Positions 1 to 8,683 of a stretch of DNA of 64,000 nt are shown here, piece by piece. Positions within the stretch are counted from its first letter, which is position 1, and each line of letters starts with the position of its first letter. Under the pieces are notes generated by a model, which saw nothing but the letters and a program-made list of their open reading frames with translations, had not been told where the DNA came from and made no database searches. This DNA comes from Acidovorax sp. A1169. Lineage in GTDB: Bacteria > Pseudomonadota > Gammaproteobacteria > Burkholderiales > Burkholderiaceae_C. Location of the stretch: NCBI RefSeq assembly GCF_030704685.1, contig NZ_JAUZDX010000008.1, forward strand, positions 1 through 64,000, written 5' to 3'. A program made the translations under genes and the position numbers.

Positions 1-1
1 T

Positions 2-100
2 GATGTGACGCGGGCCTATGACGAAGCCACGCAGTACCCGGACCCGCGCATCTGGACAGCCGAACGCGACATCCAGATGTGGAAGTCGCTGGAAGGCTGA
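2..100 (+). CDS. C-terminal end of an unidentified protein (cut by window edge)
   Basis: An open frame runs from the window edge to a TGA at 98-100 and encodes 32 residues ending in WKSLEG. Codon use has the GC-rich third positions of the neighbouring genes, so this looks like the end of a real gene. The product cannot be recognised from so short a tail. It is followed by about 100 bp before the next gene on the same strand. Confidence 0.55.
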   Translation, partial: DVTRAYDEATQYPDPRIWTAERDIQMWKSLEG

Positions 101-207
101 GCGCCCGTCCCAGGCCGCGCCGCGTGTGCGCGGTCGGCATCCATGGCAACGCCCGTGCATCGCACGGGTGACGCCCCTTTGTAGGCGCCTGCAGGAGTCC
201 TGAGCCC

Positions 208-1128
208 ATGCCCGTGAACGACCGCCAGTCCCTGGCCGTGCAGGCCGTCCTGATCGGCGCGATGGCTGTGTGGGGCCTGAACCTCACGTCCGTGAAGTGG
301 CTGACCGCCTGGTTCGAGCCCACCATGCTGGCCTGCGTGCGCATGCTGGTGGCGTGCCTCGCGCTCACAGCCATCGTCGTGGTCAAGCACTGCGCGCGCA
401 TGCAGTTCACCGGGCGCCAGTGGGCGGCGATGGGGCTGTGCGCGGTGTTCATGGTGTATGCCAACCAGGTGCTGTTCGCCCAGGGCCTGCAGCGCTCCAC
501 GGCGACCAATGCGGCGCTGGTGATGGCCCTGAGTCCGTTGGCTTCAGCCCTGCTGGCGGCGCTGGCGTTCCGCGAGCCACTCACGCTGCAGCGCGGCTGC
601 GGCGTGCTGCTCGGCTTTGCCGGCGTGGCGGCCGTGGTGCTCAGCCACCCGGGCTCGGGCCTGTCCAGCGCGGGCGTGGGCGACCTGCTCATCATCTGCT
701 CGGTGGTGAGCTTTGCCGCCGGCGGTGCCATGGTGCAGCGCCTCGCGCGCCAGATCCATCCGCTCACCCTCTGCTGGATCAGCTACTGCATTGGCACTGT
801 GCTGCTGGTGGTGCACCTGGCGCTGGGCCCCTCGGACGTGACGGTGGCCACGCTGTTCCCGGGTTGGTGGCCATGGGCGCTGGTGCTGTTCTCGGGCATT
901 TTCGCCACGGCGCTGTGCAACGTGGTGTGGAACCAGGCCATCGCCTCTATCGGCGTGGCGCGCACCGCCGTCTTCCTCTACTGGGTGCCGGTGTTCGGCG
1001 TGCTCTTTGCCGCGCTGCTGCTGGGAGAGGCGCTTACGGTCTGGCATCTGGTGGGCTTCGTGGCCGTCATGGGCGGCACCTGGATGGGTACGCGCCGGCC
1101 CGTGCCCATGGCTCCTGCTGTGCCCTGA
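208..1128 (+). CDS. DMT-superfamily (EamA) membrane transporter
   Basis: The 306-residue protein is almost entirely hydrophobic, with about ten membrane segments in two EamA-type halves (roughly residues 8-145 and 155-295). This is the usual length and layout of drug/metabolite exporters of the inner membrane. The second half carries the typical segment with a conserved Pro before VFGVLFAALLLGE. The start at 208 is supported by an AGGAG ribosome site at about 193-197. The substrate cannot be told from sequence. It sits 30 bp upstream of a flavin oxidoreductase on the same strand, so the two may share a transcript. Confidence 0.9.
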   Translation: MPVNDRQSLAVQAVLIGAMAVWGLNLTSVKWLTAWFEPTMLACVRMLVACLALTAIVVVKHCARMQFTGRQWAAMGLCAVFMVYANQVLFAQGLQRSTATNAALVMALSPLASALLAALAFREPLTLQRGCGVLLGFAGVAAVVLSHPGSGLSSAGVGDLLIICSVVSFAAGGAMVQRLARQIHPLTLCWISYCIGTVLLVVHLALGPSDVTVATLFPGWWPWALVLFSGIFATALCNVVWNQAIASIGVARTAVFLYWVPVFGVLFAALLLGEALTVWHLVGFVAVMGGTWMGTRRPVPMAPAVP

Positions 1129-1158
1129 CGGCGCCCTGCCGCAACACTTTCTCTCACC

Positions 1159-2358
1159 ATGACCACCTCGCAACCTCCCCTGCTGTTCCAGCCCCTGACC
1201 CTGCGCGGTCTCACCCTGCGCAACCGCACCGTCATCTCGCCCATGTGCCAGCACGCAGCCGAAGGCGGACATGCCACGCCCTGGCACCTGGTGCACCTGG
1301 GCAAGTTCGCCTTGGGCGGCGCCGGCCTCATCCTGGCGGAAAGCACGGCCGTGGACCCGCGCGGGCGCATCGGCACCGCCGACCTCGGGCTGTGGAAGGA
1401 CAGCCACGTTGACGCGCTCAAGTCCGTGGTCGATTTCGTGCATGCCCACGGCTGCGCCATCGGCGTGCAGCTGGCGCATGCCGGCCGCAAGTCCGGCAGC
1501 CAGCCCTTGTGGGAGGGCGGCGCCGCACTGGCCGAGGCCACCATGGCCGCCGATGCCGAGCCCTGGCAGCGCCTGGGCCCGAGCGCCCTGCCTGCCGGGC
1601 CCGGCTGGTCCGCACCTGCTGCGCTCGATGCGGCCGGCATCGAAGACATCGTGCAGCGCTTTGCAGATGCTGCGGTGCGTGCCGATCAGGCCGGCATGGA
1701 CGTGGTCGAACTGCACTTCGGCCATGGCTACCTGGTGGCCAGCTTCCTGTCGCCCCATTCCAACCACCGCAGCGACGAATGGGGTGGCAGTTTGCAGGGG
1801 CGCATGCGCCTGGCCCTCACCGTCGCGCGCCGGGTGCGTGCCGTGTGGCCGGCCCACAAGCCGCTGTTCGCCCGCCTCTCGGTAGTGGACGGCAGCGGCG
1901 AGGGCGGCTGGGATGTGGAGGATTCGATCGTGCTGGCGCGTGAATTGGCGCAGTGCAGCGTCGACGTGATCGACTGCTCCTCCGGCGGACTGACCGAGGA
2001 GACTCGCGCCCTGCCCGTGCCGCGCGGCCTGGGTTTCCAGGTGCCGCTTTCTGCCCGCATCCGCGCCGAGGCCCAGGTGAAGACGCAGGCCGTGGGGATG
2101 ATCGTCGATGCCGCGCAGGCCGAAGACATCCTGGACCGCGGCCAGGCCGATCTGATCGCTCTGGGCCGCGAGGCTTTGCTCGACCCCTACTGGCCCCACC
2201 ATGCCGCAGCTGCCCTCGGGGCCGACCCAGGCTACGAACGCTGGCCCGTGCGCCACGGTGTCTGGCTGGCCAAGCGGGCGCCAGGCCTGGCGCGTGCGCG
2301 TGCCGATCAGGCGGACAGTACTTCCTTCACCAGTGACAACCACAAGGAGACACGATGA
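1159..2358 (+). CDS. Old Yellow Enzyme family NADH:flavin oxidoreductase (YqjM-like)
   Basis: This 399-residue protein is a TIM-barrel FMN ene-reductase. It opens with the family start (LFQPLTLRGLTLRNR, then SPMCQ) and carries QLAHAGRK at about residues 103-110 and a substrate-binding HFGHGYL segment near 188, followed by the SPHSNHRSDEWGG signature. The SPMCQ cysteine and the length place it nearer the YqjM/XenA-type thermophilic-like class than classical yeast OYE. Such enzymes reduce activated C=C bonds with NAD(P)H in the cytoplasm. Its stop overlaps the start of the next gene (ATGA), indicating translational coupling to the EthD protein. Confidence 0.92.
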   Translation: MTTSQPPLLFQPLTLRGLTLRNRTVISPMCQHAAEGGHATPWHLVHLGKFALGGAGLILAESTAVDPRGRIGTADLGLWKDSHVDALKSVVDFVHAHGCAIGVQLAHAGRKSGSQPLWEGGAALAEATMAADAEPWQRLGPSALPAGPGWSAPAALDAAGIEDIVQRFADAAVRADQAGMDVVELHFGHGYLVASFLSPHSNHRSDEWGGSLQGRMRLALTVARRVRAVWPAHKPLFARLSVVDGSGEGGWDVEDSIVLARELAQCSVDVIDCSSGGLTEETRALPVPRGLGFQVPLSARIRAEAQVKTQAVGMIVDAAQAEDILDRGQADLIALGREALLDPYWPHHAAAALGADPGYERWPVRHGVWLAKRAPGLARARADQADSTSFTSDNHKETR

Positions 2359-3074
2359 GCAGCAACCACATCCCCAGCCGTGTGAGGATGGGCCTCATCA
2401 GGAAGCAGCCCGACTGGAGCACCGAGCGCTTCGATGCCTACTGGCGTGACCACCACGGCACACTGGCGGCACGCGTCCCCGGCTTGCAGGCCTACTGGCA
2501 GAACCTGGTGACCGACCGCGTGCAGCGCGGCATCGACTATGCGCGCGGGCCTTGGGATTTCGATGGCTTCTCGCAGCTGTGGCTCGACGGGGAGCAGCGC
2601 GCAGAGGCTGTCTTCGGGCAAGGCAACCTGGCCGCCGAGCTGGTAGCGGACGAACAGCACTTCCTCTCGGGCCTGCATATCGTGACCACCGAGCAGACCG
2701 AGGTCATCGCCCTGCCCGCCGACCCTGCGGCCCGAGCCCGGCTGCTCAAGCGCATCTCCACCCTGCGCCGCCGCGCCGATATCTCCGAGGACGATTTCAG
2801 GCGCGAATGGCGCGTGCACGCCGACCTGGTGCGCACCATGCCCGGCGTGAGTGGCTACCGCCAGAACGTGGTGACCGAACGTGAGCGCGTGAAGGGCCAG
2901 CCCTGCGGCTATGGCGATCTGCCCATCGACGGCATTGTGGAGCTGTGGTTCGAAAGTCCAGAGGTACTGAGCGCTGCATTTGCGTCACCTGAGGGCCAGC
3001 GCACCATGGCCCATGCCAGGACCTTCCTGGCGGAGATCACGGCCTTTCTGGTGACCGAACGCCGCGTGGTCTGA
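2355..3074 (+). CDS. EthD-domain protein (two tandem EthD-like halves)
   Basis: The 239-residue protein has two ferredoxin-like EthD/Dabb-type halves. The first (about 8-105) begins MGLIRKQPDWSTERF and contains the DYWRDHHG-like YWRDHHGTLA segment. The second (about 128-235) repeats the pattern with FRREWRVHADLV and VVELWFESPE-like residues. EthD domains bind or isomerise small hydrophobic intermediates and usually accompany oxidoreductases. The start overlaps the oxidoreductase stop by 4 bp and has an AAGGAG site just upstream, so the two proteins are probably made together and act on one substrate, which is unknown. Confidence 0.85.
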   Translation: MSSNHIPSRVRMGLIRKQPDWSTERFDAYWRDHHGTLAARVPGLQAYWQNLVTDRVQRGIDYARGPWDFDGFSQLWLDGEQRAEAVFGQGNLAAELVADEQHFLSGLHIVTTEQTEVIALPADPAARARLLKRISTLRRRADISEDDFRREWRVHADLVRTMPGVSGYRQNVVTERERVKGQPCGYGDLPIDGIVELWFESPEVLSAAFASPEGQRTMAHARTFLAEITAFLVTERRVV

Positions 3075-3085
3075 CGGGCCGGTCG

Positions 3086-3433
3086 TCACGGTGAGCGTGG
3101 GAAGGATGTGACCTCGCCATTCACCTTGTGCTCCTGGCCGCCGGGCGCGCAAGGCTGGTCGGTGTAGACCGTGCGCCCCTCCTGGACGCACTTGCGCAGC
3201 TGGGGTGCGGGCGCGGATGCATCGCCTCGCGCGCCCGCGGCAGCGCCCTGCGCGTTCTTCTTCTCCGGGGGCAGCGAGTCGTCGCCGGGCCGCATCAGCT
3301 GGCCCCACGCCTTCTCGGCCCACGGCCTGGCCTGGGGCAACCATAGGTCTGCCTTCCACCAGGCTACGGCGGCACCAGCCGCCAGCACCACCACGGCGAT
3401 GGTCCAGGCGGTGCGTTCGCGGGCGCTGCGCAT
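3086..3433 (-). CDS. Small membrane-anchored DUF4124-like protein
   Basis: The 115-residue protein has one N-terminal membrane segment (about residues 9-26) and then a short periplasmic part. Its tail, RKCVQEGRTVYTDQPCAPGG, has the paired cysteines and the V-YTDQPC pattern of DUF4124-type proteins. It lies 9 bp downstream of topB on the same strand and is probably cotranscribed with it. No function can be assigned. Confidence 0.75.
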   Translation of the reverse strand: MRSARERTAWTIAVVVLAAGAAVAWWKADLWLPQARPWAEKAWGQLMRPGDDSLPPEKKNAQGAAAGARGDASAPAPQLRKCVQEGRTVYTDQPCAPGGQEHKVNGEVTSFPRSP

Positions 3434-3442
3434 ACTGCTGTG

Positions 3443-6361
3443 TCAGCCCAGGTGCTGGCCCAGGATGCCGGCCAGCTCGAACATGCCTGCACTGTCCTTG
3501 CCGAACACCGCGCGCAGCTTGTCGTCGGCGACGATGGTGCGCTTGTCCTTGGGGTCCTGCAGGTTGTTCGCCTTGATGTACTCCCACAGCTTCTTCACGG
3601 CTTCCGGCCGGGCCACCGGCTCGCTGCCGATCACGGCGGCCAGCGCAGCGCTGGGGGCGGCGCCAGCGGCGGCCTTGCGCGGTGCCTTGGCAGCGGCGGT
3701 CTTGGTGGCCGCGGCCTTCTTGGCAGGCGCCTTCTTCGCAGCGGCGGCCTTGGCCGGGGCTTTGGCCGCAGTCGTCTTGCCGGCAAAGGCACCGGCGGCT
3801 GGCTTGCGCGGCGGGAACTTGCTTGGCGCGAACTCGAAGTTCACCTTGCCTGCCTCCTTGTCCCAGGCCAGGAAGGCCTTGAACGCGCGGCGCGTGCGCA
3901 TCGAGACGAACTTGTCCAGCAGGTCGGTCTTGCCCGTCTCCAGCAGCTTGTGCATCTGCTCGCGCTCCACCGGCTGCTGCAGGATGATCTTGCCGCTCTT
4001 GAAGGTGCAGCTCGGCGTGGGCTGGGCAGCGGTGGGCACGGCCTTGCTGCACACGTAGTTGGCGCCGTGCTCGTGCACGCCGGCGCCGCAGATCGGGCAG
4101 GGGCCCAGGGACGCATCGGCAAACTCCACCAGCTCGCCCGATTCCTCGGCGTTCTTGTCGTCGCCGAAGTCGAACTCGAGCTTGTAGTTGTGCGCCTCGT
4201 CGTCGTACTTGATGACGATCTCGGAGGTGAAGGGCCAGCCGGCCTTGGATCGGAACCCCTCCAGTGGCCCGATCTTCTTGTCGCGCAGCAGTGCTTCGGC
4301 CTCGGCGGTCTCGAAGGTGCGGCCCGCAGGCGACTTGCCGAAGCTGAAGCCGCAGGGTTCGGTGCCGGGCTTGCCCACGCAGGCAAAGCGGCGGTAGTTT
4401 TCCTTCACCACGCCGCCGCAGTTGGGGCAGGGCGTGGTCAGCGTGGCGTAGTCGCCTGGAATGGTGTCGCGGTCGTATTCCTTGGCCTTCTTGACCATGC
4501 GCTCGGTCATGGCGGCGATGTCGGCCATGAAGGATTCGCGGCTCAGTTGCCCCTTTTCCATCTGCGAGAGCTTGAACTCCCACTCGCCCGTGAGGTCGGC
4601 GCGGCACAGTTCCTCGACTTCCAGCCCGCGCAGCAGCGTCATGAGCTGGAAGGCCTTGGCCGTGGGGATCATCTCGCGGCCTTCGCGCAGCATGTACTTC
4701 TCGGTCAACAGGCCTTCGATGATGGCCGCTCGCGTGGCGGGCGTGCCCAGGCCCTTCTCCTGCATGGCCTCGCGCAGTTCCTCGTCGTCGATCTGCTTGC
4801 CGGCGCTCTCCATGGCGCCCAGCAGCGTGGCTTCGGAATAGCGCGCCGGGGGCTTGGTCTTGAGGCCCTTGGGGTCCACCTGCTGGGTCTGCACCGTCTC
4901 GCCGGGCTTCACGGGCACCAGGTTCTGGCCCTTGTCGCCTTCCTTGCCGCCTTCCACCTCGTCGGCCGCTTCCTTGCCGTAGATGGCCAGCCAGCCGGGG
5001 CGCACCAGCACCTTGCCTTCGGTCTTGAAGCTGTGGCCCACGGCCGTGCTGATGCGGGTCGTCACCGTGTACTCGGCGCTCGGGAAGAACACCGCCATGA
5101 AACGGCGAACCACCAGGTCATAGAGCTTCTGCTCGGCTTCCGACAGGCCGCTTGGCGCCTGCAGTGTGGGGATGATGGCAAAGTGATCGCTCACCTTGCT
5201 GTTGTCGAAGATGCGCTTGGAGGGGCGCACGTAGTTGTTGGTCAGCGCCGTGCGCGCATGCGGCGCCAGGTGGCGCATGCTGCTGTCGGCCAGCATCTCG
5301 AAGGTCTGGCGCGCCACGGGCACATAGTCCTCGGGCAGCGCGCGCGAATCGGTACGCGGGTAGGTCAGGGCCTTGTGGCGTTCGTACAGGCTTTGCGCCA
5401 GCGCCAGCGTGGTCTTGGCCGAGTAGCCGAACTTGCCGTTGGCCTCGCGCTGCAGGCTGGTCAGGTCGAACAGCAGAGGCGACGCCTGGGTCGTGGGCTT
5501 GCTCTCTTCGGTCACCGTGGCCGGCTTGCCGCGCACGGCGTCGGCAATGGCCTGGGCCTCGCGCTGCGACCAGACACGGTCGGCTCGCATTTCCACGTCC
5601 TCGTTTTTCTTCCACTTCGGGTCGAACCACTTGGCGGGGTATTCGCCGGCCTCGGCCTGGAAGGCGGCATGGATTTCCCAGTAGTCGCGGCTCACGAACT
5701 TGCGGATCTTTTCCTCGCGCTCCACCACCAGCGACAGCGTGGGCGTCTGCACCCGGCCCACGGTGGTCAGGAAAAAGCCGCCGTCGCGCGAGTTGAAGGC
5801 CGTCATGGCCCGCGTGCCGTTGATGCCCACCAGCCAATCGGCCTCGCTGCGGCTGCGCGCCGCGCTGGCCAGGCCCGCCATCTGTTGCTCGCTGCGCAGG
5901 GCGTCGAAGCCATCGCGGATCGCCTGGGGCGTCATGGACTGCAGCCAAAGCCGCTTGACGGGCTTGCCCAGGGGCTTGGCGCCACCGGCGTACTGCTCGA
6001 TCAGGCGAAAGATCAGCTCCCCTTCGCGGCCCGCGTCACAGGCGTTGATGAGTTGCGTCACGTCCTTGCGCTTGGCCTGCTTGACCACCGCGTTCAGGCG
6101 CGTCTTGGTCTTGTCCACCGGCTTGAGGTCGAAGTACGGCGGGATCACCGGCAGGTGGGCAAAGCTCCACTTGCCGCGTTTCACGTCGAATTCCTCGGGC
6201 GCCTGGATCTCCACCAGGTGGCCCACGGCGCTGGTGACTACATAGCGGTCGTTCTCGAAGTGGTCATCGTGCTTGTCGAACTTGCCCGCCACGGGCGTCA
6301 GTGCGCGCACGATGTCCTGCGCCACCGAGGGTTTTTCTGCAATTACCAGGGTCTTGGTCAT
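3443..6361 (-). CDS. topB: DNA topoisomerase III with C-terminal SWIB domain
   Basis: This 972-residue type IA topoisomerase relaxes and decatenates DNA by cutting one strand. The Toprim domain shows IAEKPS at 7-12 and the metal-binding DAGREGE at 109-115. The catalytic tyrosine is Tyr334 in the ALTYPRTDSR context typical of TopB. A zinc-ribbon-like segment with CPNCGG follows near 640 and a second set of cysteines near 770. After about 840 comes an Ala/Lys-rich histone-H1-like linker, and the last ~70 residues form a SWIB/MDM2-like domain (EAVKKLWEYIKANNLQDP). E. coli TopB is about 650 residues, so roughly 300 residues are added at the C-terminus. The ATG at 6361 gives the canonical N-terminus. 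Confidence 0.96.
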   Translation of the reverse strand: MTKTLVIAEKPSVAQDIVRALTPVAGKFDKHDDHFENDRYVVTSAVGHLVEIQAPEEFDVKRGKWSFAHLPVIPPYFDLKPVDKTKTRLNAVVKQAKRKDVTQLINACDAGREGELIFRLIEQYAGGAKPLGKPVKRLWLQSMTPQAIRDGFDALRSEQQMAGLASAARSRSEADWLVGINGTRAMTAFNSRDGGFFLTTVGRVQTPTLSLVVEREEKIRKFVSRDYWEIHAAFQAEAGEYPAKWFDPKWKKNEDVEMRADRVWSQREAQAIADAVRGKPATVTEESKPTTQASPLLFDLTSLQREANGKFGYSAKTTLALAQSLYERHKALTYPRTDSRALPEDYVPVARQTFEMLADSSMRHLAPHARTALTNNYVRPSKRIFDNSKVSDHFAIIPTLQAPSGLSEAEQKLYDLVVRRFMAVFFPSAEYTVTTRISTAVGHSFKTEGKVLVRPGWLAIYGKEAADEVEGGKEGDKGQNLVPVKPGETVQTQQVDPKGLKTKPPARYSEATLLGAMESAGKQIDDEELREAMQEKGLGTPATRAAIIEGLLTEKYMLREGREMIPTAKAFQLMTLLRGLEVEELCRADLTGEWEFKLSQMEKGQLSRESFMADIAAMTERMVKKAKEYDRDTIPGDYATLTTPCPNCGGVVKENYRRFACVGKPGTEPCGFSFGKSPAGRTFETAEAEALLRDKKIGPLEGFRSKAGWPFTSEIVIKYDDEAHNYKLEFDFGDDKNAEESGELVEFADASLGPCPICGAGVHEHGANYVCSKAVPTAAQPTPSCTFKSGKIILQQPVEREQMHKLLETGKTDLLDKFVSMRTRRAFKAFLAWDKEAGKVNFEFAPSKFPPRKPAAGAFAGKTTAAKAPAKAAAAKKAPAKKAAATKTAAAKAPRKAAAGAAPSAALAAVIGSEPVARPEAVKKLWEYIKANNLQDPKDKRTIVADDKLRAVFGKDSAGMFELAGILGQHLG

Positions 6362-6480
6362 TTTTTGGTTTCTCGCCAGTCTGGCTGTCCGGCATCCGGC
6401 CGGTCGCTTCTACAATTCGTTGCCTCACGCGTACACGCGCACGCGCATGTGTGCATCTTCAAGTTAACAGAGTTTTTGCC

Positions 6481-7077
6481 ATGCCCCGCACCGCATCGCC
6501 CGCAGCCCCTTCCAACCCACCGGGCCGCCGCATCCAGACGCGGCGCTCGGGCGTGCACGGCAACGGCGTGTTTGCCGTGCAGGATATTGCAGAGGGCGAA
6601 GTCCTTGTCGAGTACACGGGCGAGGTCATCGGCTGGGAGGAGGCGCAGGACCGCCACCCTCATGATCCCCTGCAGCCCAACCATACCTTCTACTTCCATG
6701 TGGATGAAGACCGCGTGATCGACGCCAAGTTCGGCGGCAACTCCTCGCGCTGGATCAACCACAGCTGCAACCCCAACTGCTACGCCGACGAGCGGGACGG
6801 CCGCATCTTCATCACCGCCCTGCGCAACATCCACGCCGGTGAGGAACTCAACTACGACTACGGCCTGATCATCGACGAACCCTACACCAAGAAGCTCAAG
6901 GCCGAGTATCCCTGCTGGTGCGGCAGCGACAACTGCCGGGGAACCCTGCTGGCGCCTAAGCGGGGCTGGCGCCCCCCGATGCCGCCCGAGCCGGCAGCGC
7001 CCCCGCGTAAAAAAAGTAACAAAAAAAGCGAGGGCGCCGCGAAGGCCTCCAAGACCGCCCGGGATCCCCGTCCATGA
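6481..7077 (+). CDS. SET-domain protein-lysine methyltransferase
   Basis: This 198-residue protein is a compact eukaryotic-like SET methyltransferase using S-adenosylmethionine. It has a GVHGNGVFA start near 24-32, the NHSCNPN motif at 93-99, the catalytic-tyrosine segment ELNYDYG at 122-128, and a post-SET CWCGSDNC zinc cluster (Cys145, Cys147, Cys152). The tail after 160 is rich in Pro and Lys. The frame is open further upstream, but homology begins only after the ATG at 6481. It is divergent from topB (119 bp gap) and its stop overlaps birA by 4 bp. The target protein is unknown. Confidence 0.9.
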   Translation: MPRTASPAAPSNPPGRRIQTRRSGVHGNGVFAVQDIAEGEVLVEYTGEVIGWEEAQDRHPHDPLQPNHTFYFHVDEDRVIDAKFGGNSSRWINHSCNPNCYADERDGRIFITALRNIHAGEELNYDYGLIIDEPYTKKLKAEYPCWCGSDNCRGTLLAPKRGWRPPMPPEPAAPPRKKSNKKSEGAAKASKTARDPRP

Positions 7078-7922
7078 TCGCGCTCGCCATGCACTGGCCT
7101 GCCGAAGCCCTCTGGGAAGCCGTGGCGCCCCAGTTGCCGGGCTTTTCCGTCGAGGTGCTGCCCAGCATCGACTCCACCAACACCGAACTCATGCGCCGCG
7201 CGCGCGCAGGCCTGTGCGACCCCACCCTGCTCGTGGCCGAGCAGCAGACCGCAGGGCGCGGGCGCCTGGGCCGGGTCTGGCAGAGCGACGTGGGCGCCTC
7301 GCTCATGATGTCGCTCGGCCTGCCCCTGGCACCGGCCGACTGGTCGGGCCTGTCCCTGGCCGTGGGGGTGAGCGTGGCCGAGAGCCTGCAGCCGGTGCTG
7401 CCGCCTGCCGGTGAAGGCCAGCCCCCCCGCGTCGGCCTCAAGTGGCCCAACGACCTGTGGACCACCGGCGACCGCAAGCTCGGCGGCATCCTGGTCGAAA
7501 CGGCCAGCTTTGTGGCGCCGCAGGGCAGCAGTGCCATGCCGGCGGGCAGCGGCCCCCGCTACGTGGTGGTGGGCATCGGCATCAACGTGCTGCCGCGCAA
7601 CGGCGATGGCATGAGCATGCCCCCGGCCAGCCTGCAGGATGTGGAACCCGGCCTGACTGCCCCCGAGGCGCTGCGGCGTATCGTGCCGGCTCTGGTGGCC
7701 ATGCTGCAGTCGTTCGAAGGCTATGGCTTTTCCCCCATGCAGGCGCGCTTTGCGCAGCGCGACATCCTGCAGGGCCGTGCCGTCACCCTGAGCGACGGGC
7801 AGGCCGGCACCGCCCACGGCGTGGGCGAGGATGGTGCGCTGCTGGTGCACACGGCCAACGGGATGCAGGCCATCACGAGTTCGGAGATCAGCGTGCGGCC
7901 CAGCCCTGCGCTGCCGTCATGA
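7074..7922 (+). CDS. birA: Biotin--[acetyl-CoA-carboxylase] ligase
   Basis: The 282-residue enzyme activates biotin with ATP and attaches it to the carboxyl carrier protein. It shows DSTNTELMRR near 36, the biotinyl-adenylate loop GRGRLGRVW near 61-69, KWPNDLW near 123 and the RKLGGILVE segment near 134. There is no N-terminal winged helix, so it is a monofunctional ligase (class I) and not the E. coli type repressor. It overlaps the SET gene by ATGA and is followed 13 bp later by a SPOR-like gene, suggesting one operon. Confidence 0.95.
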   Translation: MIALAMHWPAEALWEAVAPQLPGFSVEVLPSIDSTNTELMRRARAGLCDPTLLVAEQQTAGRGRLGRVWQSDVGASLMMSLGLPLAPADWSGLSLAVGVSVAESLQPVLPPAGEGQPPRVGLKWPNDLWTTGDRKLGGILVETASFVAPQGSSAMPAGSGPRYVVVGIGINVLPRNGDGMSMPPASLQDVEPGLTAPEALRRIVPALVAMLQSFEGYGFSPMQARFAQRDILQGRAVTLSDGQAGTAHGVGEDGALLVHTANGMQAITSSEISVRPSPALPS

Positions 7923-7935
7923 AAGAGGGAGCTGC

Positions 7936-8604
7936 ATGCTGCGCCGTCTCATCCTGATCCTGCTGCTGGCCAATGGCGGCTACTACGCTTGGTCGCACGG
8001 GCATCTGCGCGAATGGGGCTTTGCACCGGCGCAGGAGGGCGAGCCCCAGCGCATGGGCCAGCAGTTGCGCCCTGACACCTTGCAGATCCTGCGGGCCAGA
8101 CCGACCAACCCCGCCCCGCCAGTTGCCGTGTCCGAGGCCACGCCACCCGCGGGCACCGCGGCCGAATGCCTGCAGGCCGGCGTGCTCGACGAACGGCAGG
8201 CCGAAGCCGTGCGCACGGCGGCAGCCGCTCTGCCCCAGGGCAGCTGGGTGCTCGAATCGACACCCACGCCGGCCCGCTGGATGGTCTACATGGGCCGTTT
8301 CGAAGACCAGGAGACCCTGGACAAGAAGCGCGCGGAGTTGCGTGCCCGCAAGGTCGACTTCGACCGCCCCGGCGGCACGCTGGAGATCGGCCTGTCACTG
8401 GGCCGTTTCACCACGGAGGACGCGGCCAAGCGCGAGCTGGCGTCACTGGGCGAAAAAGGCGTGCGCACCGCCCGGGTGATCCAGGAACGCACCGAAACCT
8501 CCGGCTTCACGCTGCGCCTGCCCGCCGTGACCGATGCGCTGCGCTCGCAACTCGACACGCTGCGCAGCGCGCTGGCCGGCAAGGCGCTGCGCAGTTGCAA
8601 CTGA
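7936..8604 (+). CDS. SPOR-like membrane-anchored protein
   Basis: This 222-residue protein starts with one membrane segment (RRLILILLLANGGYYAW), followed by a Pro/Ala-rich linker. Residues about 100-185 form a SPOR-like fold: WMVYMGRFEDQETLDKKRAE, then GLSLGRFTTEDAAKREL. SPOR domains bind denuded peptidoglycan at division sites. The ATG at 7936 has a GAGGGA ribosome site and places the membrane segment at the very N-terminus; the longer upstream frame overlaps birA and is not needed. It is probably the third gene of the SET-birA unit. Confidence 0.82.
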   Translation: MLRRLILILLLANGGYYAWSHGHLREWGFAPAQEGEPQRMGQQLRPDTLQILRARPTNPAPPVAVSEATPPAGTAAECLQAGVLDERQAEAVRTAAAALPQGSWVLESTPTPARWMVYMGRFEDQETLDKKRAELRARKVDFDRPGGTLEIGLSLGRFTTEDAAKRELASLGEKGVRTARVIQERTETSGFTLRLPAVTDALRSQLDTLRSALAGKALRSCN

Positions 8605-8683
8605 GCTGAGCTGCCGGCGCCTGCGGGCCATGCACGCGGTGGCGTTCGATGCCGGTCCCTTTTTTCTTTGCGAACCTGATCCC

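Noticed and set aside
544-2343. A 599-codon minus-strand frame opposite the transporter and oxidoreductase genes
   Set aside because: It is a shadow of two well-supported genes and shows no recognisable domain.
3440-6718. A 1092-codon plus-strand open frame opposite topB
   Set aside because: It mirrors the topoisomerase gene, lacks any family signature and has low-complexity, His/Arg/Gly-rich composition typical of antisense frames in GC-rich DNA.
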